NCBI GenBank assembly: GCA_963732585.1
Contig: CAVSZY010000005.1
Span: forward strand, 496,001 to 560,000
Direction: 5' to 3'
Length of the DNA stretch: 64,000 nt
From: WLMZ01 sp963732585
GTDB taxonomy: Bacteria; Actinomycetota; Acidimicrobiia; Acidimicrobiales; Ilumatobacteraceae
In this document: piece by piece, positions 24,831 through 32,663 of the stretch
How the letters are laid out: each line of letters starts with the position of its first letter
How positions within the stretch are numbered: the stretch's first letter is position 1
Position numbers and translations under genes: made by a program
The notes under the pieces: generated by a model
Seen by the model: only the letters and a program-made list of their open reading frames with translations
What the model was told of the DNA's origin: nothing
The model's database searches: none

Positions 24831-24858
24831 TTGACACTTTGTCCGTTGACAATAATAC
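24831..24858 (+). promoter_or_regulatory. Strong housekeeping-type promoter
   Basis: TTGACA (24831-24836) and TAATAC (24853-24858) are separated by 16 bases, close to the primary sigma-factor consensus and unusually good for this genome. A second TTGACA at 24845-24850 overlaps the spacer. It reads towards the TauE-like gene at 24883. Confidence 0.6.
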
Positions 24859-24882
24859 GCTAACACGGTAGGAATTAGGGGT

Positions 24883-25762
24883 ATGAACGATCTTCTCGTT
24901 GTCGGCCTCGCTGGTTTTGCTGCATCATTTGTCGATGGCGCGCTGAGGTATGGGCTTCGGTCCGACCTCGTCGAGCATCCTGTTGGCCACCGGATTGAGC
25001 CCCGCCGGGGTGTCGGCGTCGGTCAACGTTGCCAAGGTCGCCACCGGTATCGCCGCAGCGATTTCGCACTGGCGTTTCGGCAACATCGACCGTTCGCTGG
25101 TCCGCCGCCTTGCTGTGCCCGGGGTGTTCGGAGCGTTGATCGGCACGGTGATCCTTTCGAACGTCGACGGTGACAGCATCCGCCCGGTGCTGGCCCTGCT
25201 GTTGATGATCATCGGCGTTCGCATCCTGTTTCGCTTCAGCAGCCACCTGCCTCAGGCGAAGACCGCGGCCGAGGCTGCGGAACAGGCCTCTCTCAAGGGG
25301 GTCGAGGTCGCCGGCGCCGTCGGCGGTGTGACCAACGGTTTGATCGGGGCCTGGGGTCCGGTCGTCACCCCGTTCCTTTTGCATCGTGGCCTGCAGGCTC
25401 GCTTCGCCATCGGCTCGGTGAACACCGCTGAGGTAGCCGTTGCCTTCGTCGCCGCCGGTTCGCTGTTCACCTCGGGAAACACCGGCGTCGAGGCCGGCAC
25501 GATTGCAGCGATGCTGGTCGGTGGGGTACTGGCCTCACCCGTCGCTGCCTACACGGTGCGATTCGTGCCAGCCCGCCTGCTCGGCATTCTCGTCGCTGGT
25601 CTGCTGTTGATCACCAACCTGCGTGAGTTGAGCAACTGGCAAGACGTCGGCGACGCCCGCTGGCTTGCTTATGCAGCCGTACTCGCCTTCGTCGCCGTCG
25701 CCGCCTTGCGACCACGGGCCGCACGGCGCCGTGTGAAGTCGGTCTTCGTGACCTCATCGTAA
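24883..25762 (+). CDS. TauE/SafE-family sulfite or organic-anion exporter (one frameshift)
   Basis: A multi-pass membrane protein of about 292 residues with the two-repeat layout of the TauE/SafE family: N-terminal GLAGFAASFVDGAL then GMGFGPTSSSILLATGLSPA, and the second repeat GAVGGVTNGLIGAWGPVVTP. Members export sulfite, sulfoacetate or related anions, but many have unknown cargo. One extra base near 24945 (CTGAGG for CTGGG) shifts the frame; joining restores the conserved GALGMGFGP motif. It has its own promoter and no obvious operon partner. Confidence 0.82.
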
Positions 25763-26074
25763 TGTGAATGGGTCACCGCAGATGGATTGACAAGATCATG
25801 TGTCCGTGACACAGTTCGCGTAGGTAGTCCACGTTCTTCCCCAGCATGTACGAGGGAGGGTTGATGGTGATCGACAGAGGCGCACGACGTTTGGCCGGAA
25901 CGTTGATGGGTGGTCCGTTGTGTTCATGCGTCTGAACATTCTCTTCGTGTGCGCTTTCGCGACCGCAGGCGCGTGCGGGCAACTCTCGGGAACGATGTGT
26001 AGACGTCGGCACGTTCCGCCTTCGTGTGGCCGGGCGTCGATTGAAGAGTGTGTTCGTCGGCTAGAACGGGGCTC
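25763..26074. other. Intergenic region, no supported gene
   Basis: This 312-base gap holds no convincing gene. A perfect palindrome TGTGTC-CGT-GACACA lies at 25799-25813, next to TTGACA at 25787-25792, and could be an operator. An open frame on the minus strand at 25773-26012 has no recognisable similarity and no ribosome site. It may contain a decayed gene. Confidence 0.4.
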
Positions 26075-26455
26075 ATGACCAGAGTCGCCATCACCGCCCC
26101 GAACGCCGTGGCCGTCGGACCGTATTCGCACGCCGTGGAGAGCAACGGGTTTGTCTTCCTCTCCGGTCAGACGCCACTCGACCAGGCGACGGGCCTACTG
26201 GTGCAGGGTTCGATCGAGGATCAGGCGCGGCAATGTTTCCGCAACCTGTTTGCGGTGCTTGCCGCCGCCGGACTCTCCCCGGCGGATGTGGTCAAGTGCA
26301 ACGTGTTTCTCACCGACATGGACGACTTCGCGTCGATGAACGCGGTGTACGCCGAACAATTCGACACGCCCTACCCGGCGCGCACGACCATCGGCGTTGC
26401 TGCCCTTCCGGTAGGGGCGAGCATCGAGATCGAGATGATCGCCCAGCGACCTTGA
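26075..26455 (+). CDS. RidA/YjgF family enamine/imine deaminase
   Basis: A 126-residue RidA-fold protein. It has the N-terminal AVGPYSHAVESNGFVFLSGQ and the C-terminal signature PARTTIGVAALPVGASIEIE, with the catalytic Arg and the Glu of the active site. RidA enzymes hydrolyse reactive 2-aminoacrylate from PLP enzymes such as threonine dehydratase and cysteine lyases, so it protects branched-chain and methionine pathways of the kind encoded nearby. Confidence 0.9.
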   Translation: MTRVAITAPNAVAVGPYSHAVESNGFVFLSGQTPLDQATGLLVQGSIEDQARQCFRNLFAVLAAAGLSPADVVKCNVFLTDMDDFASMNAVYAEQFDTPYPARTTIGVAALPVGASIEIEMIAQRP

Positions 26456-26467
26456 TGATTCGCTCGA

Positions 26468-26887
26468 GTGGCCGACTTCGCCGCCGATCCGACGAATGCG
26501 CCGCGCTGGTACCGACGAATCAACGTTGCAGAATGGAAATCCGATCCGGTCGTCGCCGTTGGTTCACGCGTGGGGTTCGAGGCTCGGTTTCTCGGGAAGA
26601 CAATGCGCTACACCTACCGAATCGTCGAATACGAACCCGGCACCCGAATGGTGATGTCCACGGCCGAGGGCCCGTTTCCGATGACCACCGAATACACCTG
26701 GCGCGACGCTGGCGCCGACACCATGATGACGCTGCGCAATCACGGCCAACCATCGGGCTTCTCGAAGGCGATGGCGCTACCGATGTCGAACTCTATGCGT
26801 CGAGCGATGGCAAGTGACTTGGCCGAATTGGCCGCCATCGTCGAACGCCCGAGGCCCCAAGTGTCATACCGGCGATCTCCGGACTAG
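26468..26887 (+). CDS. SRPBCC-superfamily protein, 5' truncated
   Basis: A 139-residue START/SRPBCC-like domain (polyketide cyclase/dehydrase type). It begins VADFAADPTNAPRWYR, a segment that normally sits 20-25 residues into the fold, and in-frame stops at 26453-26458 block any upstream extension. The first strand that closes the ligand cavity is therefore missing, which suggests a 5' deletion next to the RidA gene, or a start error. GTG at 26468 is the only candidate start. It overlaps the converging Rrf2 gene by four bases. Confidence 0.65.
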   Translation: MADFAADPTNAPRWYRRINVAEWKSDPVVAVGSRVGFEARFLGKTMRYTYRIVEYEPGTRMVMSTAEGPFPMTTEYTWRDAGADTMMTLRNHGQPSGFSKAMALPMSNSMRRAMASDLAELAAIVERPRPQVSYRRSPD

Positions 26888-27339
26888 CGCGGCAGGCGTG
26901 AACCCGGATCGGCGAGCAGCCCTTGGATCGACTCGGGTAACTCGCCCGAGAGCAAATGGGCCAAGGTGACGTGGTCCATCACGCTGCGGATCGCCGCACG
27001 CATCCCGACCCACAATTCGCCGAGGTGTTGTGAGGCCCCGCCATAGACGACGGATTCGGGTCGTTGGTGGGCGACCAGGGCGAGGGGACCATCGACAGCG
27101 CGGCTGACATCGGCAACCGTGATCGCCGCTGCGGGTCGGGCAAGTTCGTAACCGCCGGCGACCCCGCGGTGGCCAACGACCAGTCCACCTTGCGCCAGCT
27201 CACGCAGAATCGCCTCCAGGTAACGCCCGGGAAGGCCCTGCAGCTGTGCCAGTTCGTCACGACTCAGCCGCTTCGGCGCAGCCGCAGCCAACTCGAGCAT
27301 GGCCCGCAGGGCGTAGTCGACTCGAGCTGGAATCTGCAT
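26884..27339 (-). CDS. Rrf2-family transcriptional regulator
   Basis: A 151-residue winged-helix regulator with the Rrf2 N-terminus (VDYALRAMLELAAAA), the LQGLPGRYLEAILREL recognition region and GGYELARPAAAITVADV. The family includes IscR, NsrR and CymR. This protein has no cysteine at all, so it cannot bind an iron-sulfur cluster in the usual way; a CymR-like protein partner or another ligand is more likely. It is 15 bases from the DUF4190-like gene upstream and may be cotranscribed with it. Confidence 0.85.
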   Translation of the reverse strand: MQIPARVDYALRAMLELAAAAPKRLSRDELAQLQGLPGRYLEAILRELAQGGLVVGHRGVAGGYELARPAAAITVADVSRAVDGPLALVAHQRPESVVYGGASQHLGELWVGMRAAIRSVMDHVTLAHLLSGELPESIQGLLADPGSRLPR

Positions 27340-27354
27340 CGAAGGCCGTGGTTG

Positions 27355-27828
27355 TTAGCGCGGGCTGAAGCGGTAGGTGGAGTTGCCGTTGGCCAACATG
27401 CCGACGAAGGCAAGCAGAGCGAGCCCGCCCAGGATGATGCCCGCGAGCGCGAGACCAGCGCCGATCTGGCGGCCGCCGCTTTCGTTGACCTGCTTGCGTC
27501 CAATAACACCGAGGATCACGGCAGCGATCGAAAAGATCGGGATGCAACACAGAATCAGGCCGACTACGCCGCAGACCAACGAGGCAATGCACAGGCTGTT
27601 GTTGGTCGGCTTACCAGTATTGGATGCGGGACCGCCCTGATAGGCGGGCGGTGGTGGCGGCATCGAACCTGGCATCGGGGGAGGCGGCGGAGCGCCCGGG
27701 GGGTTGGCAGGTCGTGGTGCGTTCGCCGGGTACGGCTGCGGGAACGGCGGTGGAACCGGCGGAACTGGCGGCGTCGATGGGGGAATCGGTGGCCATTGCG
27801 GCTGGTCACCGATGGGCGGTTCGCTCAT
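27355..27828 (-). CDS. Proline-rich DUF4190-like membrane protein
   Basis: A 157-residue protein with a disordered Pro/Ala/Gly-rich N-terminal region of about 75 residues and two membrane helices (about 85-110 and 122-145) separated by a short basic loop, GRKQVNESGG. This matches the DUF4190 layout, common in actinomycetes and of unknown function. It diverges from metY. Confidence 0.75.
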   Translation of the reverse strand: MSEPPIGDQPQWPPIPPSTPPVPPVPPPFPQPYPANAPRPANPPGAPPPPPMPGSMPPPPPAYQGGPASNTGKPTNNSLCIASLVCGVVGLILCCIPIFSIAAVILGVIGRKQVNESGGRQIGAGLALAGIILGGLALLAFVGMLANGNSTYRFSPR

Positions 27829-27945
27829 ACAGCTCCGACGTTAACGGCAGCGATTGAGCAACGTTGGCCAGCAGGTTAATCTGGCCTGCCGATCACCATC
27901 TTGCGGCGCTGCAACGCGCCGTGTCGCCAAAGGAGTCACAGCATC

Positions 27946-29256
27946 ATGAGTAACGCCGAATGGGGTTTCGAGACACGTCAAATCCATGTCGGCGGTGAGC
28001 CTGATCCGACGACAGGCGCCCGCGCCGTGCCGATCTATCAGACAACCAGCTATCAGTTCCGTGACACCGCCCACGCCGCCAATCTCTTTGCCTTGGCCGA
28101 GATCGGTAACATCTACACGCGGATCATGAACCCGACGCAGCTGGCGTTGGAACAGCGCATCAACTCGCTCGAAGGTGGCTGCATGACCGCGGTCGGACTG
28201 CCCGGTTCTTTGGTCGTCGCCTCCGGTCAGGCCGCAGAGACGCTGGCGATCCTGACCCTGGTCGAAGCCGGCGGCCACATCGTTGCCTCGCCGTCGCTCT
28301 ACGGCGGCACCTACAACCTGCTGCACTACACGATGCCGAAGATGGGCATCGAGGTTACCTTCGTCGACGATCCGCACAATCTCGACAAGTGGCGGGCGGC
28401 GATCAAACCGAACACCAAGCTGTTCTTCGGCGAGGTGCTCGCCAACCCGCGCAACGACGTGTTCGACATCGAGGGCGTCAGCGCCATCGGTCACGAGAAC
28501 GGCATCCCGTTGATGGTCGACAACACCGTTGCCACGCCATATCTGATCCGCCCGTTGCAGTGGGGTGCCGACATCGTCGTGCACAGCCTGACCAAGTTCG
28601 CCGGTGGCCACGGCACCTCGATCGGCGGGGCGATCGTCGACGGCGGCACCTTCGATTATGCCGCCAGTGGTCGCTTCCCGAACATGACCGAGCCGGATCC
28701 GAGCTATCACGGCCTGCCCTACTTCCCGGCGCTCGGCCATGGCGCGTTCATCATCAAGGCCCGCGTGCAGATGCTGCGCGACATCGGCGCAGCGATCTCG
28801 CCGTTCAACTCCTTCCTCATCCTGCAAGGCTTGGAGACCTTGAGCCTGCGCATGGAGCGCCACTTCTCCAACGCCGACGCGGTCGCCGATTTCTTGGTCT
28901 CCAATCCCCACGTGGCCAGCGTCAACTATGCCGGTCTTCCCGACAGCGCCTGGCATGACCGGGCGCTGCGCTATGGCGAGGGTCGGGGCTTCGGTTCGGT
29001 GCTGGCCTTCGAACTCAAGGGTGGCAAGGAAGCCGGCCAGAAGTTCGTCGAGGCACTGAGCCTGCATAGCCATGTCGCCAACATCGGTGACGTGCGCAGC
29101 TTGGTGATCCATCCGGCGAGCACCACACACAGCCAGTTGACTCCGCAGGAGCAGGCCTTCTCGGGCGTGACGCCAGGGCTGGTTCGTCTCAGCGTTGGTC
29201 TGGAGACCATTACCGATATCCTCGCCGACCTCGCCCAGGGTTTCGCCGCCCTGTAA
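27946..29256 (+). CDS. metY: O-acetylhomoserine aminocarboxypropyltransferase
   Basis: A 436-residue PLP enzyme of the Cys/Met metabolism family. It has the N-terminal FETRQIHVGGEPDPTTGARA, the phosphate-binding SGQAAETLAIL and the PLP lysine in HSLTKFAGGHGTS. It makes homocysteine (or a homologue) from O-acetylhomoserine and sulfide, direct sulfhydrylation in methionine synthesis. AAGGAG at about 27930-27935 supports the ATG at 27946. Length and insertions favour the OAH sulfhydrylase branch over cystathionine gamma-synthase. Confidence 0.92.
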   Translation: MSNAEWGFETRQIHVGGEPDPTTGARAVPIYQTTSYQFRDTAHAANLFALAEIGNIYTRIMNPTQLALEQRINSLEGGCMTAVGLPGSLVVASGQAAETLAILTLVEAGGHIVASPSLYGGTYNLLHYTMPKMGIEVTFVDDPHNLDKWRAAIKPNTKLFFGEVLANPRNDVFDIEGVSAIGHENGIPLMVDNTVATPYLIRPLQWGADIVVHSLTKFAGGHGTSIGGAIVDGGTFDYAASGRFPNMTEPDPSYHGLPYFPALGHGAFIIKARVQMLRDIGAAISPFNSFLILQGLETLSLRMERHFSNADAVADFLVSNPHVASVNYAGLPDSAWHDRALRYGEGRGFGSVLAFELKGGKEAGQKFVEALSLHSHVANIGDVRSLVIHPASTTHSQLTPQEQAFSGVTPGLVRLSVGLETITDILADLAQGFAAL

Positions 29257-29322
29257 CCCGCGGCGCGTGGTGGCGCTGGTGCAAGAACTGGTGAATGTCC
29301 GCTCTCGATCGGCCGCGTAGAT

Positions 29323-29365
29323 CGTCTTGGAGCCTCAGGCGCCCAAGACGGCATGGATAGGCTCC
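29323..29365 (+). terminator. Hairpin between metY and the PAC2 gene
   Basis: CGTCTTGG (29323-29330) pairs with CCAAGACG (29343-29350), and GGAGCC (29329-29334) can alternatively pair with GGCTCC (29360-29365). The region lies between the converging metY and PAC2-family genes and could terminate either. There is no T-tract. Confidence 0.4.
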
Positions 29366-29396
29366 GAGACGCGTACGAGCGGAACGTTTGGCCTGA

Positions 29397-30275
29397 TCAG
29401 GTGCTGCCCTCGCCGCCGTGTTCGCGCAGAAAACGTTCCAGGTCGGCGGCGAGATCCTCGCCGCTGGGCATCGCCGCCTCAACCTGCTGATCGAATTGCC
29501 GCTCGATCATGCGCACATAGGCCCCCGCTTGCTCGTCTTCGGCAACGGCTTCGTCGTGCAGCGACTGCCAGCGAACAATCTCATCCTCGAGGTTGCCGCT
29601 CCCGGTTGGAATCCCGAGCACGTGTTCAAGGTGGCGCAGCAAGGCCGCCGACGACTTCGGATGCTCGGCGTTGCCTAAGTAGTGCGGGACGCCGACGCGC
29701 AGCGAGATCGCCGACATGTCAAGACGCTCAAGACGCTGCTGAAGGACCCCGATCACTCCGGTGATTCCCTGATACTGCGGCCGATGGAGACCCAACCGGC
29801 GAATCAATCCTTCATTGGTCGAGCTGCCGACGACCTGCGGCGTGCGCGTGTGCGGCACCGCGTCGGCCGTGGCCCCGATCGTCACCACCAGCTCACATTC
29901 CAGCTGCAAGCTCAGTGAGGTGATGCAGTCGCAAAAGGTGCTCCAACGAACGTGCGGTTCCACGCCGCACAGCAGCACGAGGTCGTGGGCCTTACCGGGG
30001 AAACGGACGATACGAAAATCGTTCGACGGCCAGCGGATCTGGCGCTGTTCGTCATCGTCGAACCACACCTCGGGGCGCTCCTGGGTGAAGTCGTAAAACG
30101 GGTCGGGGTCGATACTGGCCACGATCGGCGCAACCCGATCTTGCAGCAGGCACTCCAACGCCCCCGTTGCCGCGCCGCTGGCATCAAACCAGCCGGTCAA
30201 GGCAACGACCATCACCGGGTGGTTAAGCGGCGTCAGCCCGTCGGTGTGGGTGGTCAGCACCTCATCGAAACGCAC
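29397..30275 (-). CDS. PAC2-family protein
   Basis: A 292-residue member of the PAC2 (proteasome assembly chaperone-like) family found widely in actinomycetes. The core is seen in VVALTGWFDASGAATGAL and the later VGSSTNEGLIRRLGL. Its function in bacteria is unproven; some relatives are linked to proteasome or Pup systems, none of which is in the window. GTG at 30275 is six bases after the serC stop, so it is the second gene of the serC operon. Confidence 0.8.
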   Translation of the reverse strand: MRFDEVLTTHTDGLTPLNHPVMVVALTGWFDASGAATGALECLLQDRVAPIVASIDPDPFYDFTQERPEVWFDDDEQRQIRWPSNDFRIVRFPGKAHDLVLLCGVEPHVRWSTFCDCITSLSLQLECELVVTIGATADAVPHTRTPQVVGSSTNEGLIRRLGLHRPQYQGITGVIGVLQQRLERLDMSAISLRVGVPHYLGNAEHPKSSAALLRHLEHVLGIPTGSGNLEDEIVRWQSLHDEAVAEDEQAGAYVRMIERQFDQQVEAAMPSGEDLAADLERFLREHGGEGST

Positions 30276-30281
30276 GTTGGT

Positions 30282-31418
30282 TCAGCCCTGCAGTTGGGCG
30301 ACGACGTGGTCGATGCAGTGCACAAGCGCAGCCACATCGGCGGTATCGATCGCCGGAAACATGCCGACGCGTAGTTGGTTGCGGCCGAGCTTGCGGTAGC
30401 TGTCGGTGTCGACGACACCGTTGGCCCGCAGCGCTGAGCACACGTCGTTGGCGTCGACGCCGTCGATGTCGATGGTGCCGACGACCTCGGAACGCTTGGC
30501 GCTATCGGTGACGAAAGGCGTGGCGAAAGGCGACTTCTCGGCCCAGTTGTACAAGACGTTGGACGACAAGACGCTGCGGTTGTTGGCCCATTCCAGACCG
30601 CCGTGGGCCAGCATCCACTGCACCTGCTCGTTGAGTAAGACCAGTGTCGCCAGCGCCGGGGTGTTGTAGGTCTGATTGGCGACGCTGTTGGTCAGGGCGA
30701 TGTTCAGATCGAGCGACGCCGGCACCCAACGGTCGCTGGCCGAAAGCTCGCGAATGCGCTCCAAGGCCCGAGGCGAACAGGCCGCAAGCCACAAACCGCC
30801 ATCGCTGGCGAAACATTTTTGCGGCGCGAAGTAGTAGACGTCGACCTGGGCCGGATCCCACAACAGGCCACCGGCTGCGGAGGTGGCATCGACGACAACC
30901 AGGGCATCGGCGTCGGCCCCGGCGGGGCGCAGCAAGGGCATCATCACGCCGGTTGATGTTTCGTTGTGGGTCAGCGCGTAGACGTCGGCGCCATCGATAG
31001 CGCCGAGCGTTGGATGGTCGCCCGGGGTGCTGGAAACCACCGTTGGTTGGCCGAGGTGCGGCGCCGCGGCAGCGGCCTCGGCGAACTTCGAGGAGAACTC
31101 GCCGAACACGGCGTGCACGCTGTGGTTGCGGATCAAACCGAAGGTGGCGATGTCCCAAAACACCGTCGACCCGCCGTTGCCGAGCAGGATTTCCCAGCCA
31201 TCTGGCAGGTTGAACAGATCCGTCAACCCCTGGCGAACCGAGCCGACCAAGTTCTTCACCGGGGCTTGGCGATGGCTGGTGCCGAGCACGCCGGCCATCG
31301 TCGAGGTCAGCGCGGCGAGCTGCTCGGGACGAACCTTGGAGGGCCCACAGCCGAAACGCCCATCTACGGGCAGGATCGAGGCCGGAATCGATATTGATCG
31401 TGGGTCTTGCTGATTCAC
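30282..31418 (-). CDS. serC: Phosphoserine aminotransferase
   Basis: A 378-residue PLP aminotransferase of the mycobacterial SerC type, which converts 3-phosphohydroxypyruvate to phosphoserine in serine synthesis and may also serve pyridoxal synthesis. It has DGRFGCGPSKVRPEQL at the N-terminus, the substrate loop GTSHRQAPVK and the PLP lysine in YYFAPQKCFASDGGLW. The start is the GTG at 31418, which matches the usual N-terminus. The divergent aminotransferase starts only 18 bases away. Confidence 0.9.
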   Translation of the reverse strand: MNQQDPRSISIPASILPVDGRFGCGPSKVRPEQLAALTSTMAGVLGTSHRQAPVKNLVGSVRQGLTDLFNLPDGWEILLGNGGSTVFWDIATFGLIRNHSVHAVFGEFSSKFAEAAAAAPHLGQPTVVSSTPGDHPTLGAIDGADVYALTHNETSTGVMMPLLRPAGADADALVVVDATSAAGGLLWDPAQVDVYYFAPQKCFASDGGLWLAACSPRALERIRELSASDRWVPASLDLNIALTNSVANQTYNTPALATLVLLNEQVQWMLAHGGLEWANNRSVLSSNVLYNWAEKSPFATPFVTDSAKRSEVVGTIDIDGVDANDVCSALRANGVVDTDSYRKLGRNQLRVGMFPAIDTADVAALVHCIDHVVAQLQG

Positions 31419-31436
31419 TATGTCAGCATGTCAGCT

Positions 31437-32663
31437 ATGAGTTCGTCTTCCTCTTTAGGTTTTGTTTCCCCCCGCCGCGCCTCGGCACGCCTGGCTGCGA
31501 TCGCCGAATCGGCGACCCTGGCTGTCGATGCCAAGGCCAAAGCCTTGAAGGCCAAGGGCGAAAATGTCATCGGTTTCGGCGCTGGGGAGCCCGACTTTGC
31601 TACCCCCGAGCACATCGTCGAGGCCGCCGTGCGCGCTTGTCGCGACCCGAAGAACCATCGCTACACCCCGGCCGCCGGGTTGCCGGAATTGCGTGAGGCG
31701 ATCGCCGTCAAGACGATGCGTGACAGCGGTTTTCAGACGACGGCGAATCAGGTCTTGGTCACCTGCGGCGGTAAGCATGCGGTATACACCGCGTTCGCCG
31801 CACTGTGCGATCCGGGCGACGAAGTGATCGTGCCGGCGCCGTATTGGACCACCTATCCGGAGGCGATCACCCTCGCTGGTGGCGTCCCGGTGGTCATCGA
31901 CACGGACGAAGAGACCTGCTTTCGGGTCACCGTTGAACAGCTGGAAGCTGCTTATACGGCACGCACTAAGGTGTTGCTCTTCGTCTCGCCGGATAACCCC
32001 TCCGGTGCCGTTTACTCACCTGAGGAGGTCGAGGCGATCGGCCGTTGGGCCGTGAGCAAGGGCGTGTGGGTGATCACCGACGAGATCTATGAGCACCTGA
32101 CCTATGGCCCGCACCGTTTCGTGTCGATGCCGACCGTTGTTCCCGAATTGGCCGACCAATGCCTGATCGTCAACGGTGTCGCTAAGACCTATGCGATGAC
32201 CGGCTGGCGGGTGGGTTGGATGATCGGACCGAGCGACGTGATGAAAGCGGCGATCAACTTCCAATCGCACGCCACGTCCAATGTCTCCAATGTCGCCCAG
32301 CAGGCTGCGCTCGCCGCCGTTAGCGGCGACCTCGCCGCGGTGCACATGATGCGCACGGCGTTCGAGCGACGCGGCGGGATCATGCACAAGATGCTCACCG
32401 AGATCCCCGGGGTCACCTGCATCGAGCCGCAGGGTGCCTTCTACTGTTTCGCCAACATGAGCGGGTTGCTCGGCACAACCCTCAGCGGTCACCAGGCGGC
32501 GAACACGATGCAGCTCGCCGACATCATCCTTGAGCAGGCCAAGGTGGCCTTCGTTCCCGGCGAGGCCTTCGGTGCCCCCGGCTACGCCCGCTTCTCCTTC
32601 GCCATGGGCGACGACGACATGATCGAGGGCATCCGGAGAATCGGCGAGTTCGTCACCGGTTGA
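31437..32663 (+). CDS. aspC: Class I aminotransferase, aspartate type
   Basis: A 408-residue PLP aminotransferase of fold type I, subgroup I-gamma (aspartate/prephenate type). It has VIGFGAGEPDFATPEHI, the substrate and PLP segments PYWTTYPEAI and SPDNPSGAVYSPEE, the PLP lysine in NGVAKTYAMTGWRVGW and the arginine in ARFSFAM. It would transfer amino groups between aspartate or glutamate and 2-oxo acids. ATG at 31437 is chosen; 31428 is possible. Its stop overlaps the converging ThDP-enzyme gene by 11 bases. Confidence 0.88.
   Translation: MSSSSSLGFVSPRRASARLAAIAESATLAVDAKAKALKAKGENVIGFGAGEPDFATPEHIVEAAVRACRDPKNHRYTPAAGLPELREAIAVKTMRDSGFQTTANQVLVTCGGKHAVYTAFAALCDPGDEVIVPAPYWTTYPEAITLAGGVPVVIDTDEETCFRVTVEQLEAAYTARTKVLLFVSPDNPSGAVYSPEEVEAIGRWAVSKGVWVITDEIYEHLTYGPHRFVSMPTVVPELADQCLIVNGVAKTYAMTGWRVGWMIGPSDVMKAAINFQSHATSNVSNVAQQAALAAVSGDLAAVHMMRTAFERRGGIMHKMLTEIPGVTCIEPQGAFYCFANMSGLLGTTLSGHQAANTMQLADIILEQAKVAFVPGEAFGAPGYARFSFAMGDDDMIEGIRRIGEFVTG

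Noticed and set aside
24639..24871. C-terminal extension of IlvC as a fused domain
   Set aside because: The sequence after base 24612 reads as noise in that frame, and correction of one base gives a natural stop at 24638.
25773..26012. Small minus-strand gene in the gap before ridA
   Set aside because: No similarity, no ribosome site and an unconvincing start; left as unexplained.
27829..27945. SAM riboswitch upstream of metY
   Set aside because: No conserved core of the SAM classes I know could be aligned; only a ribosome site is clear.
27841..29130. Long minus-strand frame opposite metY
   Set aside because: Antisense shadow; Gln/His/Asp/Arg-rich composition typical of such shadows, and no ribosome site.
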